Positions 37,201 to 47,300 of a stretch of 64,000 bases of DNA are shown here, one piece after another; positions within the stretch are counted from its first letter, which is position 1, and each line of letters begins with the position of its first letter. The stretch comes from Ptychodera flava. Its lineage: Eukaryota; Hemichordata; Enteropneusta; Ptychoderidae. The translations under genes were made by a program, and so were the position numbers. The stretch is taken from the NCBI RefSeq assembly GCF_041260155.1, contig NC_091935.1:6749501-6813500 (forward strand), read 5' to 3'. The notes beneath the pieces are model-generated. The model was not told the DNA's origin. It did not search any database and saw only the letters and a program-made list of their open reading frames with translations.

Positions 37201-40200
37201 ATTTTCTTCTGAAAGTTTTTAACTTTGCTGCTCTGGGAGGCAAATCCCCCTCAAATTCCTGTTTAATACACTGCCACAACACACTTATTCAAAGAGTTTG
37301 TGTCGCTGATACAGATCTTCACCCCATGGACTGTACTGACATTGTGATCGGTGGTGTAAAGATGGGTACATTGAGTCGCATCGGTGATTTCTACACCAGA
37401 GATAGAGCTACTCCACGACCAGATGATTGGTACAGCAGTGATGGTAGTGATAGTCTAGTCGCTGCAACTGGGAAAGAAGCAGATGGTGTCACTACAATTG
37501 TATATCGAAGAAAACTCACAGGTAAGGTAGATTTATATTGTCTTGTAGAGGGAGAAACCTGTCAGTGATTCTGACTGGTGAAATTTCACCCGCAAAGGTA
37601 TTTCTCTGAGTGCTTTAGTAATTTCAAAAGGCCTCTAGAGGGCGCCCTCCGCAACTTTTCGATTTGTGCCCCTGATTTTACCTCTTGGTTACATTACAAG
37701 CGGTTCATCTCATTACTGACAACAAGTAATGAAGTAGGGATGTGCATGTAGCCAATGGGGAATGTGTGCCATGGACTCTCATCCATATATTATACTATGA
37801 AGAAGGGCATTTGGAAAATGGGTATAGCACATCTCAAAAATGAAAAATTTGTAAGCTTTTCCTCATTTATGCATTTATTTTGGATTCTGTGATTACGGTA
37901 CTATCACAATTGTAAGCGCTTGAAGTGGCTGTTTGGTCTCACAGATATATATCTTTCCTAGTGAAAGGACATAGTTATGTAAAACTTACTGATCAGCGGA
38001 GTTGGAAAAGTGCAGATTTGCTGAAAGTATAAAAGCTGAATTATCGTATAAATCTATGCAAATGTAAAAAAAAGCCACGCTACTGATCGGAAATGTCGTG
38101 TTTGGTCCCAAAATCCCACAATTTTGCCATGTTTCCGGCGTTCATTGTCATTGAATCTTGCATATGATGTGTGTGAATATATATAGCAATTAAACTTGAG
38201 TCGAAAAATAAGAAAAAAATGTTCCGTATTTTGTTGGAAAAAGTGTTCCCTATACATATACGACCATTTGACCCCTCTTTGCATATGTCCTTCTACCCAG
38301 TGTATGAAAATGGCTGCATCATCAGTAATCACCCTATTGTGCACCCACGGTCCTGTAACTTCCTGTTTTACTTTGAATTTTAGGACTTTTTTCATAGAGT
38401 GAAATTTTGTTGAAATTTTTTGTAACCAGCAGCCTTGACACCATTATCATTAAAATCATATGACAAATTCAAGTTCAAAATGAACAATATAAATTGTAAG
38501 TGTGATATTTCAAAAAAAAAATATCAATATTCAGATAGTTGAATGGAACTTGAGGGGAGTATATAATTTAATTTATCATTGAAAATGAGTAATTGCAGTT
38601 GCCTGTGTGTTTGGACTTGTCCCTAACAAATGGTTGAAAAGATTTCCTACTAGAAGCTGCGGCTTCAATTAGAATTTTGGAAATGACCTCATCCAACTTT
38701 TGCGTTTACCTTAGAGGGACATAAGCTGTAACTTGTGGCAAGTGTTTCAGTATTCTGCTTCTGTATATCAACCACCGTGTCTGACCCTAATCTGTTTGTC
38801 ATGCTGAAAGTATTCTTTTTGTCAACATAGCTTGTATGTGTAGTGATCATTGTTTATTGTTTACAAATGAATTCTAGTCCGGACTTGAATACAATTTTCA
38901 ACAATAACAATGGAGATTATAGTCATATAGGTTGTGTTGATATGCTAAATACTTGGCATTTAATTACAGTTTAGGGATTCAATGCAGAAAGTGTAGGAAA
39001 ATCACAAAAGAAAAGTTCTGAAAAAATAGCGAAAAGATACAGCTAATTATGGAGCTTTGACCAAGTTCTTCTTTGTTTTATTTTGTCTTGACTAGCAATG
39101 GAAATGACTGACCACAGCATATCCAATGGTTTGACTCATGTCATATGGGCCAAAGGTCAGGACCCTGGCAACTACTGGCACACACCGCCATCTGGCATAG
39201 AGACCTGCATGGCAACAGATTACATGTTCTACAGAAGAGATGAACTCAAATATCATGGAACTCTACCAACCCAAAGAGGTGTAACAAGCATGAATTTCTA
39301 CGGTATGTTGAAAATGTGTTGGAAACAAATTTTGCATACATTGTGTACCATTCAGAGAACTTTAAATGCTGATTTGATAATGAATTGCTCATATTACGGT
39401 AGTATATTCATCTTCCATAGCTTTATTTCACTATATCCCTCACTGATGTAAAGGTCAGTGCATGTGACCACAATTACATCAATTTAGAAAACCAGTGCTT
39501 GACTCAGGATTTTCTTTTGTGTATCATGTTGTGACTTGGGGAAATTCAGAAATTTGTAAACTGCCGTGAAAAGTTGAGATATCTTTGAAATTTGACGGTA
39601 CACTGAACAAGCGTGTGTCCATGGTATTGACAAAAAAATGACTTCAATGTATATCAAAGTTGCAGATAAAGTATTCAGAAATACAAACACTTCTTTGATT
39701 CAAATAATTCTCAATTTCATGAATAGTTGTACATATTTTTTTATTTATTTATTTATTTATGCAAATTTTACTAATGAGCATTGTTTAAGCATATGCAGAC
39801 CGTAGGATTATGAGTCATAGAATATTCATTGGTGTTAACCCTTTTAGTGCTGAAATTTTTCCCACCAAAAATTTTGGTGCAACATTTTACCAATTTTATG
39901 AATTTTTATGCAATTTTTTTTCATAATTTTGGATCAAAAGGACATCACATTTCATTGACTACAGATTTTTTTCAAAATTTTAGCAAAAGTTAAGAAAATA
40001 TTGACCGGTGTACGTATCATAAAGGTGACAAAATTTGACTTTGGTATTCAAAGGTTTAAACAATGCATTATAAATGTACTTTGATATGCAAATGGCACTT
40101 CTGCAATACAGTGGAGAATTGCAATTGTACATATTATGAAAAATTTCAGTAACCCATGAAAAATCAATCTACTATATGGTATATACAACTCTGCAATTGA

Positions 40201-43200
40201 AAAGTTCTTCCATGGTGCATTCAGTGAAGCGCAAGTCATTTATACCAATAACACATGTTTAATATGTTGTGCAATTTTCTGGTAGTACCTTCCTTTTGTA
40301 CAGTGTCAGTAAATTTCTCAAAATGATAGCAAGCCAATTGTATTTTCAGAGGATCCAGATGCCCCTCCCAGTACAGGTCATTGCCGTGGCCAATGGAGCA
40401 CCCCACAAGGTTGTTCTGGTAGCGACTGTACCTACCGTGCAGCTTGGGTGTACGATGGGTTTGATGACACTATGACCTTTGAGATAACATCCAGAAATGC
40501 ATACGATAGCAATGGAAATGCTAAGTGGATTGGCATTGGCTTCTCAGATGATAGATACATGGTTTGTGTAGATCTTCTTCTCATTTGGTTTCTTTGAAGT
40601 ATGATTGTATGCTTTAATCTGTTATCATAAATAACAGAGAAATGCTATGTTATTGATTGATATCTACTTTCAACACCATCTTTTTATACCAGCATAGTAA
40701 ATCACAAGGAACTATGACTGAATAACAGTAAACAAGTAAATAAAAAATAGAAAAAAATAGAAAAAATGGTCTACCATTGTAGAGTAATAGAAAATACGGC
40801 TAGTTTTCAATCGGGTTCGAACCCACAACATATGGCATCAGTCGCCTAGCGGAGCAGATGACCATGCCACTACCAAGGTGAATCTAGTCGGGAGGACCAT
40901 GCCATAGCAAACTGAATCTAGTCTGTTTGTTTGTTTGCTTGTTTATATGTTTGTTTTTGTTTACTTATTTTTGTTTATTCTGCCTTTTTTTCTTTTTTGA
41001 CCATTTTTAGTCTCACAATTGATCAGTCAGTCATCTGTTTGTTTGCTTGTTTACCTGTTTGTTTTTGTTTACTTGTCTTTGTTTTACTTTTTTCCTATTT
41101 TTTTCTAATTTTCATTTACTTGTTTACTGTTATTCAGTCAGAGTTTCCAGTGAGAAAATTTCATCAAACTAATAGAAAAGGGCACGTTTTGCTGTTGCAG
41201 ATCATAATTGTAAATTTTGTCATCTCATGAAGCATCGCCTGCATATTATATATTTCTGTACGAGGTGTCAAAAATGTCTAAAACAAATATTTAGTTTCGA
41301 TTAATGATGGCGCTGTAATGTCACACACCATCGGGAATCAGTCCAACAAAGATCATGCGTCTTTATGAGGTGACAATAGCCTTTCTTGTGTCAAATACTA
41401 CAGTCATTATCATCCTTTCTTCACTGTACTGCAATTCATTTTCTCTGTTTAACATAAAATAATAGCAAATGATGTGGTCAGTCGTTTGATTTCATAATGT
41501 GGTGATTTGTCAAAAAATTTAAAGGAAATTAACATTTGGTTTGTTTTCATTTTGATCACTGAAAGGTCTCTGGTGAAACATGTCGCAGGATTATTTTAAA
41601 TTTGAAAATTCTTTGTGACCATGCATGCACATACTTTGATGTGCGTGTATTATTTTATTCTTACAGGCAAATAGTGACATCATTGTTGGGTGGCTTCAGA
41701 TGGATGGCCAATCAGAAATCACAGACAGGTGGGCCTCAGGTAAAACCCATCCTCCAGTGGACGCACGCAAAGATCTCACAAATACAATGATATCGACTAA
41801 CAATGGCGTGACGACCATGAAATTCACACGAAAACGGAACACCAATGACAACCAGGTATTTAAAAAGTCAATACAATATTTGTTTTGCACTTTTTTTGCA
41901 TTTGGATTCAGATCATTTTTGTAATTGACTGTTTTGAGAATTAGGGACAGGCAACCCTTAGAAGTATGGTATTTTATTATGTTGATGCTATTTCTCAGTA
42001 AACAATTTGTCTCACAGATCAAACTATCTCAGTGTGTTCTTCAGGAGGAATGTGCGAATCCCCTCTAACTAATTAATCAAAACCCTTGTCAAATAAACAC
42101 AAACGCCGCGACATAATATATGTCATCTTTTTGCAACAAGTTTTGCGATTATGATTTATACAGAGTGTTTATGGTAGCATTCAACTTCATGATCATTGTC
42201 TTCTATCATACATGCTATGCCTGTATAGCCATTTTTTATTGTTAAGAGAGTACTGATTTGAACCCTTAAACTGTTAAAATATTTCTTGGGCCTGGATTAA
42301 CTCAATATCTCCACTCAATTGAAGCAGACGGGAAACATGAGGGTTCGCCGTCACTTCAAACATGCCCACAATATTTGTGGCACGTTGGTTGTCTGTTGAG
42401 CATGTTGTCGTCTTCGATGACATCACACGCCTCCAACGCGCAATTTTTGAAAATGGTGCCCAAAGAATCAGAATCTTGAGCAATGTTCATGTCAAATTTA
42501 CCATTTTCTTCCATCCATGCATGTAAAATGTCCACGGAGAAAATTAGGCCATTTGTAGCCAGCATTACATAAGTAATGACAATGCAGCAACATACACACC
42601 TGTACAGGAATTCGGTTGCCTCGACCACTTGGTATGCGGCGTGTACTGTTCAGTTGAAACGACTCGCCAACTTTTAGGGTGAAAAAACACGCCAATGGCA
42701 ACTCTCCAAGCCACAATTCCAATTCCCATGATTCAGCTAGGTCTTATATATCTTGCGGAAACATTGACAGGCAAAACCCGAATCGTTCATGCGAAAAAAA
42801 TAACAAGATTTCAGGACACCAAGTGCTCTGGCTATGCCTTCGTGTCAGGTCACGTGACCATCAAAAACAAATTGGCAATCCAGAATACTTTTAAATATAT
42901 TCACACTTAGAATTAAAGATTGTTACCGACAGGAATGGCATCAACAAATCACAGATTCATCTAGATTAACATTGTATTGTGAATTTAAATCGCTACTAGA
43001 ACCGGAAAGATATTAAATATTTTAAGCCAGAAGTACAAACTTGTGTTATCAAATTTTCGCTGTTCTTGCCATAGACTTAATGTTGAGACCGGGCGTCATT
43101 TAAAGCTTCCATATCAGGAAAGAATGTGTGTTTAGTGTAAAAATGCAAAAGATATAGAGTTATTGAGACAGAGTTTCATTTTGTATTTATTTGTCCATTG

Positions 43201-44334
43201 TATGCAGACATTAGAGACGAATATATACCAATGTCACTGAGAATATATCCATCACAGGACAAGCTGATTAGAATTTTATCTTCCCAAAATCCACAAGTTA
43301 TTTGTCAATTTTCTAAGTATTTGTGGAATGCCTTTAAACGTCGTGATGAAATAGTTTCAGATTTGACAATTTAGCAGATATTTGTTGTGACTCATTGAAT
43401 ATACTGAATTGTTGTTGTATCTTTATTTGTCTACTGGATTATAACCATTCTTCCTTTTCCTCTCTCTGTCTGATTTTGTATATTTATACATTTTTTTGTG
43501 TCCGGCTAGAAATTCACTGACCATCGATTATATTTAAATGTATTTTGTAAATATTCTGTACGATGGGCCGAGGCCCTGTATTGAAATAAACTGAACTGAA
43601 CTGAACTGTTAAAATATTTCAATTTGATATAAGAGTTATTCGGAACTATACTTACACCTAGGTATATGCGTTGGTATATTCATATACATAAACAGGTAAA
43701 ATAGCAAACACTCCGAAACGTCATTAGTTATCGTCCAAATAATTTCCATAAATTCCATATCAGTAAAAAGAGCATTAATATGTGGATATAATCAGAATAT
43801 ATTTATGTATCTGTTTATTTCAGGATATTTCATTCACTGACTCAGCGTGTAGGTATTTGTTGTACCCAGTCAGTGGAGGTAATGTGGTGAACCATGATGC
43901 AATGCAAATTGGCTATCACTCATCCACTCCTGTCATTTCGTCTCAAAGAATTTGTATCGGAGAGTGTCTTGCAGTAGGATCTTGTAAGTATTAATTTTAA
44001 ACAGTATTTTTTTCACAGTTAATTAGGTTGGGTAACTGTGTGCACTATAGGTAAGAGTATTTTCAATCACTGAAATACAGGTAACTTGGATTGCGAGATA
44101 GAAAAACCATATTGAAGACATGTTCATTAAATATTAAAGTGAATCACATTTCATAAAGGTCAATGAAGGTCATTATTGACTATTGAACATCGTCGTATTC
44201 TACAACCAATCAGAATCAATTACTGATACCTTTCAAATTATTTTATACATACAGCTATCAAAACATCCATGCCATCAGTACATCTGGTCGTCATGGCAAT
44301 GGTGCTGAGCATAATGATGCTGATGAGACAGTAA
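22055..44334 (+). CDS. LPMO-like His-brace / 2x EGF / 2x DOMON protein, 749 aa, 16 exons
   Basis: The exons are 22055-22226, 26521-26591, 28771-28865, 31129-31271, 31413-31526, 32669-32791, 33248-33342, 34035-34107, 35719-35801, 36337-36562, 37315-37521, 39096-39302, 40350-40561, 41667-41855, 43824-43983 and 44255-44334. They total 2250 nt (749 aa plus stop) with every phase consistent. Order of parts: signal peptide 1-25, LPMO-like domain 26-160, EGF-like 166-195 and 201-237, DOMON-1 about 253-530 with a long insertion, DOMON-2 about 566-705, hydrophobic tail 732-747. The chosen Met gives a 25-residue signal peptide whose predicted cut (VHA|H) exposes His26. LPMO-like domains bind copper through their N-terminal His; DOMON domains bind haem or sugars. 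I infer a cell-surface or secreted redox protein, possibly acting on a polysaccharide. Intron 4 is GC-AG. A possible poly(A) signal is at 44527. Confidence 0.85.
22815..23108. repeat. Nested perfect foldback (palindrome) in intron 1
   Basis: There are three nested hairpins. A core of two 65-bp arms (22912-22976 and 22988-23052) is perfectly complementary with an 11-bp loop. A second hairpin with 24-bp arms (GTTTCTGCTACGTTCCGACG and on) has a 7-bp loop and lies at about 22854-22908. The outer arms (22815-22865 and about 23053-23108) share CACAGGCGTTCTG and a GTGGGTAGTTTGTAAAAGTG segment. No mismatch is seen in the core arms, so it is very young, maintained by conversion, or an assembly artefact. 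Long open frames reading across it are palindrome translations. Confidence 0.9.
23353..23394. repeat. Small hairpin, about 18-bp arms
   Basis: GTTGAACCATGGAGGTAG and its near-exact reverse complement flank a 5-bp loop. It may be a very small foldback or MITE remnant in intron 1. Confidence 0.6.
23481..24106. mobile_element. MITE-like element with TCAGGTGCAGCCAACG ends
   Basis: The 16-bp inverted repeat TCAGGTGCAGCCAACG starts at 23481 and ends, reversed, at 24106. The 626-bp interior is purine-biased with repeated GGCAGGGGA-type words and no transposase. It lies in intron 1 of the His-brace/DOMON gene. Confidence 0.6.
24666..24848. repeat. Foldback element with long inverted arms
   Basis: CGCGCTGACCATTAACGTTT at about 24692 pairs with its reverse complement ending at about 24822. 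Inner arms (AGGAAAGCCAA and ATTAACGGGC) pair around a short centre, and the outer ends share GAAATAAC. The whole 180-bp unit can fold into one imperfect hairpin, consistent with a foldback MITE. Confidence 0.75.
25650..26003. mobile_element. MITE with TTAAGGTAGAA ends (best family copy)
   Basis: TTAAGGTAGAACAC at the left and the reverse complement of TTAAGGTAGAATGCGCCTC at the right delimit 354 bp. Relatives with the same internal words (CAAAATGGCCGCCAT-like, AGAGCTTTTAAAATGA-like) occur at about 19870, 20463, 54280 (interrupted) and 59875, and a fragment at about 50870. The TTAA ends suggest a TA or TTAA target. Confidence 0.7.
26661..26876. mobile_element. Short MITE-like repeat with CTTTGAGYGCC ends, copy 1
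   Basis: The ends CTCTTTGAGCGCC and GGCACTCAAAG are inverted relative to each other. The interior is T/A-rich with AAATTTTGGTGGGAAAAA near one end. The same unit occurs in opposite orientation at 39835-40058. Confidence 0.6.
29919..30350 (-). mobile_element. 3' fragment of a non-LTR retrotransposon (LINE)
   Basis: The minus strand translates to a typical LINE reverse-transcriptase C-terminal tail: FYGNRAFSVCAPHLWDALP, then NNFRSQLKTYLF. It is followed by an AT-rich end and an AAT microsatellite at 29919-29942, which is the 3' tail of the element. Only about 430 bp survives, so this is a 5'-truncated copy, CR1/L2-like by style. It sits in intron 3 of the plus-strand gene. Confidence 0.75.
31413..32791 (+). 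CDS. Exons 5-6: two EGF-like domains
   Basis: Exon 5 (31413-31526) encodes six cysteines spaced C-x5-C-x5-C-x5-C-x-C-x8-C (residues 166-195, ending GYFGDYC). Exon 6 (32669-32791) encodes a second set, C-x5-C-x5-C-x12-C-x-C-x8-C (201-237, ending YFGDDC). Both exons are phase 1-1, the classic shuffled EGF arrangement. No calcium-binding D-x-(D/N)-E motif precedes the cysteines. They link the His-brace domain to the DOMON part. Confidence 0.85.
32946..33063. repeat. 50-bp tandem repeat, about 2.3 copies
   Basis: ACCCCTTTGC recurs at 32946, 32996 and (as ACCCATTTGC) 33046. The intervening TGGTTTGGCCCAAATCCATC is identical. It lies in intron 6. Confidence 0.85.
33248..39302 (+). CDS. Exons 7-12: DOMON domain 1 with a long insertion
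   Basis: The first strands read DFDMFWKLM and IEIALKVKTTTWVGLG. The domain resumes after the insertion with HPMDCTDIVIGG, GDFYTRD, GVTTIVYRRKL and THVIWAKGQD...YWH. DOMON family members that bind haem use a Met just before the D-I-V-x-G strand and a His near the end; here these would be Met403 and His496 (His482 is an alternative). Between WVGLGVRP and HPMDCTD lies an extra stretch of about 100 residues (roughly 296-400). It carries a basic TRRRRS motif at the exon 9/10 join and an acidic PE-rich repeat encoded by exon 10. Exon 10 has two in-frame donors three bases apart (after 36562 or 36565). Confidence 0.75.
34548..34650. mobile_element. Solo Harbinger-like MITE, 103 bp
   Basis: The ends GGGACTGGTCAGTTTCTT and its inverse delimit 103 bp, flanked by TAA on both sides. 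A 3-bp TWA duplication is the hallmark of PIF/Harbinger insertion. The interior has GTCAAAAACAGGGTGACACC and C-runs, the same words as in the larger copy at 54417-56068. Confidence 0.75.
39835..40058. mobile_element. Short MITE-like repeat with CTTTGAGYGCC ends, copy 2 (inverted)
   Basis: Reads as the reverse complement of the unit at 26661-26876, from CCCTTTTAGTGCTGAAA to TTGGTATTCAAAGG. It lies in intron 12 of the plus-strand gene. Confidence 0.6.
40350..43983 (+). CDS. Exons 13-15: DOMON domain 2
   Basis: The frame reads AAWVYDGFDDTMTFEI, then KWIGIGFSDDRYMANSDIIV, then THPPVDARKD, GVTTMKFTRKR, and MQIGYHSSTP. This is a compact DOMON with Met607 directly before the NSDIIVGW strand and His702 near the end. 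That is the same pair that ligates haem in cellobiose dehydrogenase cytochrome and ferric-reductase-type DOMONs. A cysteine-containing linker (HCRGQW, GCSGSDC) separates it from DOMON-1. Exon 13 ends at a weak donor (ATG|GTTTGT). CICIGEC-like cysteines 714 and 718 follow the domain. Confidence 0.8.
40800..40910 (-). mobile_element. tRNA-derived SINE-like sequence
   Basis: On the minus strand an A-box-like TAGTGGCATGG lies about 50 nt upstream of a perfect B box GGTTCGAACCC, as in tRNA-derived SINE heads. Stem pairing of a real tRNA is not convincing, so I call a SINE head and not a tRNA gene. Low-complexity TGTT-rich sequence lies beside it. Confidence 0.5.
42960..43612 (+). mobile_element. 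3' end of a LINE with ACTGA tail
   Basis: Across two frames the plus strand gives a LINE C-terminal signature: FRCSCHRLNVETGRH, LPYQERMC, then PMSLRIYPSQDKL and KYLWNAFKRRDEI. It ends in an untranslated GGGCCGAGGCCCTGTATTG followed by AATAAA and GAACT tandem units. It is 5'-truncated and decayed, with at least one frame change. It lies in intron 14 of the His-brace/DOMON gene. Confidence 0.7.
44255..44334 (+). CDS. Exon 16: C-terminal hydrophobic tail
   Basis: The last exon encodes SIKTSMPSVHLVVMAMVLSI and then MMLMRQ before the stop. About 16 hydrophobic residues followed by only Arg-Gln, after a small-residue stretch GSS, look more like a GPI-attachment signal than a full transmembrane helix. 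It would place the protein on the outer cell surface. An AATAAA lies at 44527-44532. Confidence 0.7.
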
Positions 44335-47300
44335 AGAGAGATGAAGAAAGACAAAGAGATCAGCAGTAACTACAAACAGTGCAATACTGCTTGAACTTTG
44401 ACCCCAACACTTGATGGCAGCCTTTTGTATTGGAGATGTCAGGGGCTCGTCAAAAAGTTACAATAGTACTACAAATATCTTTCGAATTGATTCAGCTAAG
44501 TTTGACTGTCGTATTTCTGGTGAAGCAATAAATGACTCTGATAAAATTGCTTTAGAAAATATTCCAGCATTACGTATGAAAGCTTCATAAAATATAAATG
44601 CCCTGTTGGTAACTTGAAAGCAGAGTTGGATCCCCGTAGTTACTGAGTGATTAAGCTCTCCCAAAATTCTTGATACCTTGAATATGATTTTGCCACCTTA
44701 AGTGAGTCTTAAGTGAGTCTGGTGGTTGAATATTTTCAATTTTGACTGGTAAAATACATAACGTTTCTGAAATCAAAGTAAAGTTCAAGGTTATACAGGA
44801 ATTTCATATAAGAAAAGCCTAACTAAAACAAAAAGATGCATGATTTTAACTACTTTCAAAAACAAACAGGACTTTTTGCAATGAAATGTTAACATTTGCG
44901 TTAAAAGTATTTATGTGATCACTGTCTCAAACTCTTGCTGTGGTGAGACGTCAATTTTTACCCACAATGCATTTCTATATCATGCAGTTTGCCCCCCCCC
45001 CCCCCCCCCCAGTACAAGACAAAGCTATTCAAGGTAATGAGAAATGAAATGGCAACTGAGAGCAAATACCAAAAGTCAAAGGTCAACGTAACATTATTTT
45101 CCAACTTTGATTTATATTGTCCAAGATTTAATAAGACATATGACCCAGATATATCCACACTCAAGTATTTAAAAATAATTTAGGAATACAAATTATCAGT
45201 AACAGGGTTATGAATATGTATGTGCCAAGATATGTGATAAATTATGGACACAAATACTTTCAAAGTGACGATGAGAAGTAAATTGACTGTAAATTTACTA
45301 AAAGACTGTTTCTACATGTAACTGTGCCTAAATGCACTCTAAACTTGACATTACAGTGACTGGTCGTATCTCACCATGATATTGAAATTTTTATTGGTTT
45401 TCAAGCACATATAATTACATTGATGATTGAAATTAGCTTTTCCATATTTTGCATTTAGCTTCATGAAAGCCCTATAAAAATCAATGTTTTCATCATCACT
45501 GTACAGAGTTAGCAATTGAAAGCAATCATTGTAAATTTACTGTAATTTTTATGCATATATTAAGGCAGCTTTTGACAGGCCTGACTAATTGTATGATAAC
45601 AATGTATAAACCTGCCCAGAAGAGTGTAGATTTGAAAGAAGAAATTACTGCAGTCACACTTGTAAGCAAATGAGAAAATTCTGGGGCAATATTAACACTC
45701 CTAAATTGAACAAAATCCTCAGTTTGCGGTTTTTCTGAACCTTTCATGAACGTTTTATACTTCAAAAATTTCATCCTAAATTGCGAAATGACATGATTTG
45801 AGTTGAAATCAGAATAACTTGGCACTGACCTTAATGGCGTCATGTGATGGTCACATGACAACATTACTTGCCAATGTCAAAGACAAGTAGTCGTAGTTTC
45901 TATTGATAGACAATAATAGTTTAAATGATAAATTGTTGATGTATAGATTGAATGGTGTGTGAGGAAATGCTGCAAAAAATTATTTTTAACAACAGATAGA
46001 TAGTGTATTTAATCCATGCAATCATAAGCTATCAAAGTGACTTATTAAAAGGCAACACTAAATGCTGTGTAAAACATGGGGAGCCACCTGACTTACTTGT
46101 TACTGCGGATTCATAACTTCACTGATTTGAAAGGAAATCCTAGTTGTAGATTTAAGTTACAACAGTGTGGTTGTGATCATTGTGTTAATTGTCACTACAT
46201 CATATTGAAGGAATTTGGTCACCTCCCTATGTTGTAACCAGTCATTTAATTTCACAAGGAGTGCCTTACAAAAAAGTATACAACAATATATGGCTGACAG
46301 GTACTGCATATTTCCCTGATATGGACATATGCAAATTAGCCATGGCTCTGTAAATTTCATCCTAATATTGTGTTTTCAAATAGTGTTAATTTGCAAGAAG
46401 ATAAAGTTAACTTTCATATAAATCATGGATTCTCCTGGCATTTTCAGTTTTGTAATCGCCTGTGAAGTATTTTGTATATACAGATTCACTAGTATGGGCA
46501 ATCAATGGAAGCAAATTTCATGTACTTTTTTTTGATATAATATCAATAAATGCATAAATGTTGAATTTCTGTGTTTATGGGAGAAATTTTGTAACTTCTT
46601 CCTAACCGAAAGAGAACTTTTGTACATCAAACTGAACTGCAACAAAATTAAGACAATGGAATTTTGTTATTAATTAATAACAGGCTAATGAATTCTGATT
46701 AATTGATGTACATGTTCTATTTGCTCAAGAATATTATATTTGCTGAAATCGCTGAAAAAAAGACTGCTGGCTCGTCTATTATTATGACCTGGAAATGAGA
46801 TTTTGTGTAATTTGTACTCGGATGTCTTGTAACTTTATATTCAGAGTTTCCTCCATGTACTAATTTATTGACATTTGTACCTACTTTAATTGATTAAATA
46901 AACAGATATCAAGGATGGTTATCATTTCAGTGAGTATATTGTATATCATTGTGATGTGATCAAAGTTAATTAATTGATATGATTCAAGATTCTGAGAATG
47001 AAGTGCCGGGTGTAAAACAACTGTAAATGTGTAGGACAGGTCCTGACAAAATATACTGTCAAATTCTTCAGGAGGAACCAATTTGAATGTGCATGATAAC
47101 ATTAGTGGCTAGCTGTGGTGAAATTGTGCTTGAAGGGCTCCCGTACAAAATGCTGTTGAAAAGTGAAAAGTTCTCATTTGATGCAGTTTTATTATGCAAA
47201 TTGTTTACTGATCAATATTTTTTCGAGTCCTGGGTCTTACACATTTTGAAAATATTTTCATTCATTGCAGCCCCTTTTAACTAATTCTGCTGTCATGTGA

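Noticed and set aside
40800-40910. True tRNA gene
   Set aside because: The B box is perfect but acceptor and anticodon stems are not convincing; a SINE head fits better.
42274-42722. Overlapping minus-strand frames up to 90 codons in DOMON intron 14
   Set aside because: No splice sites, no recognised family, and a LINE fragment lies directly beside it; probably repeat-derived.
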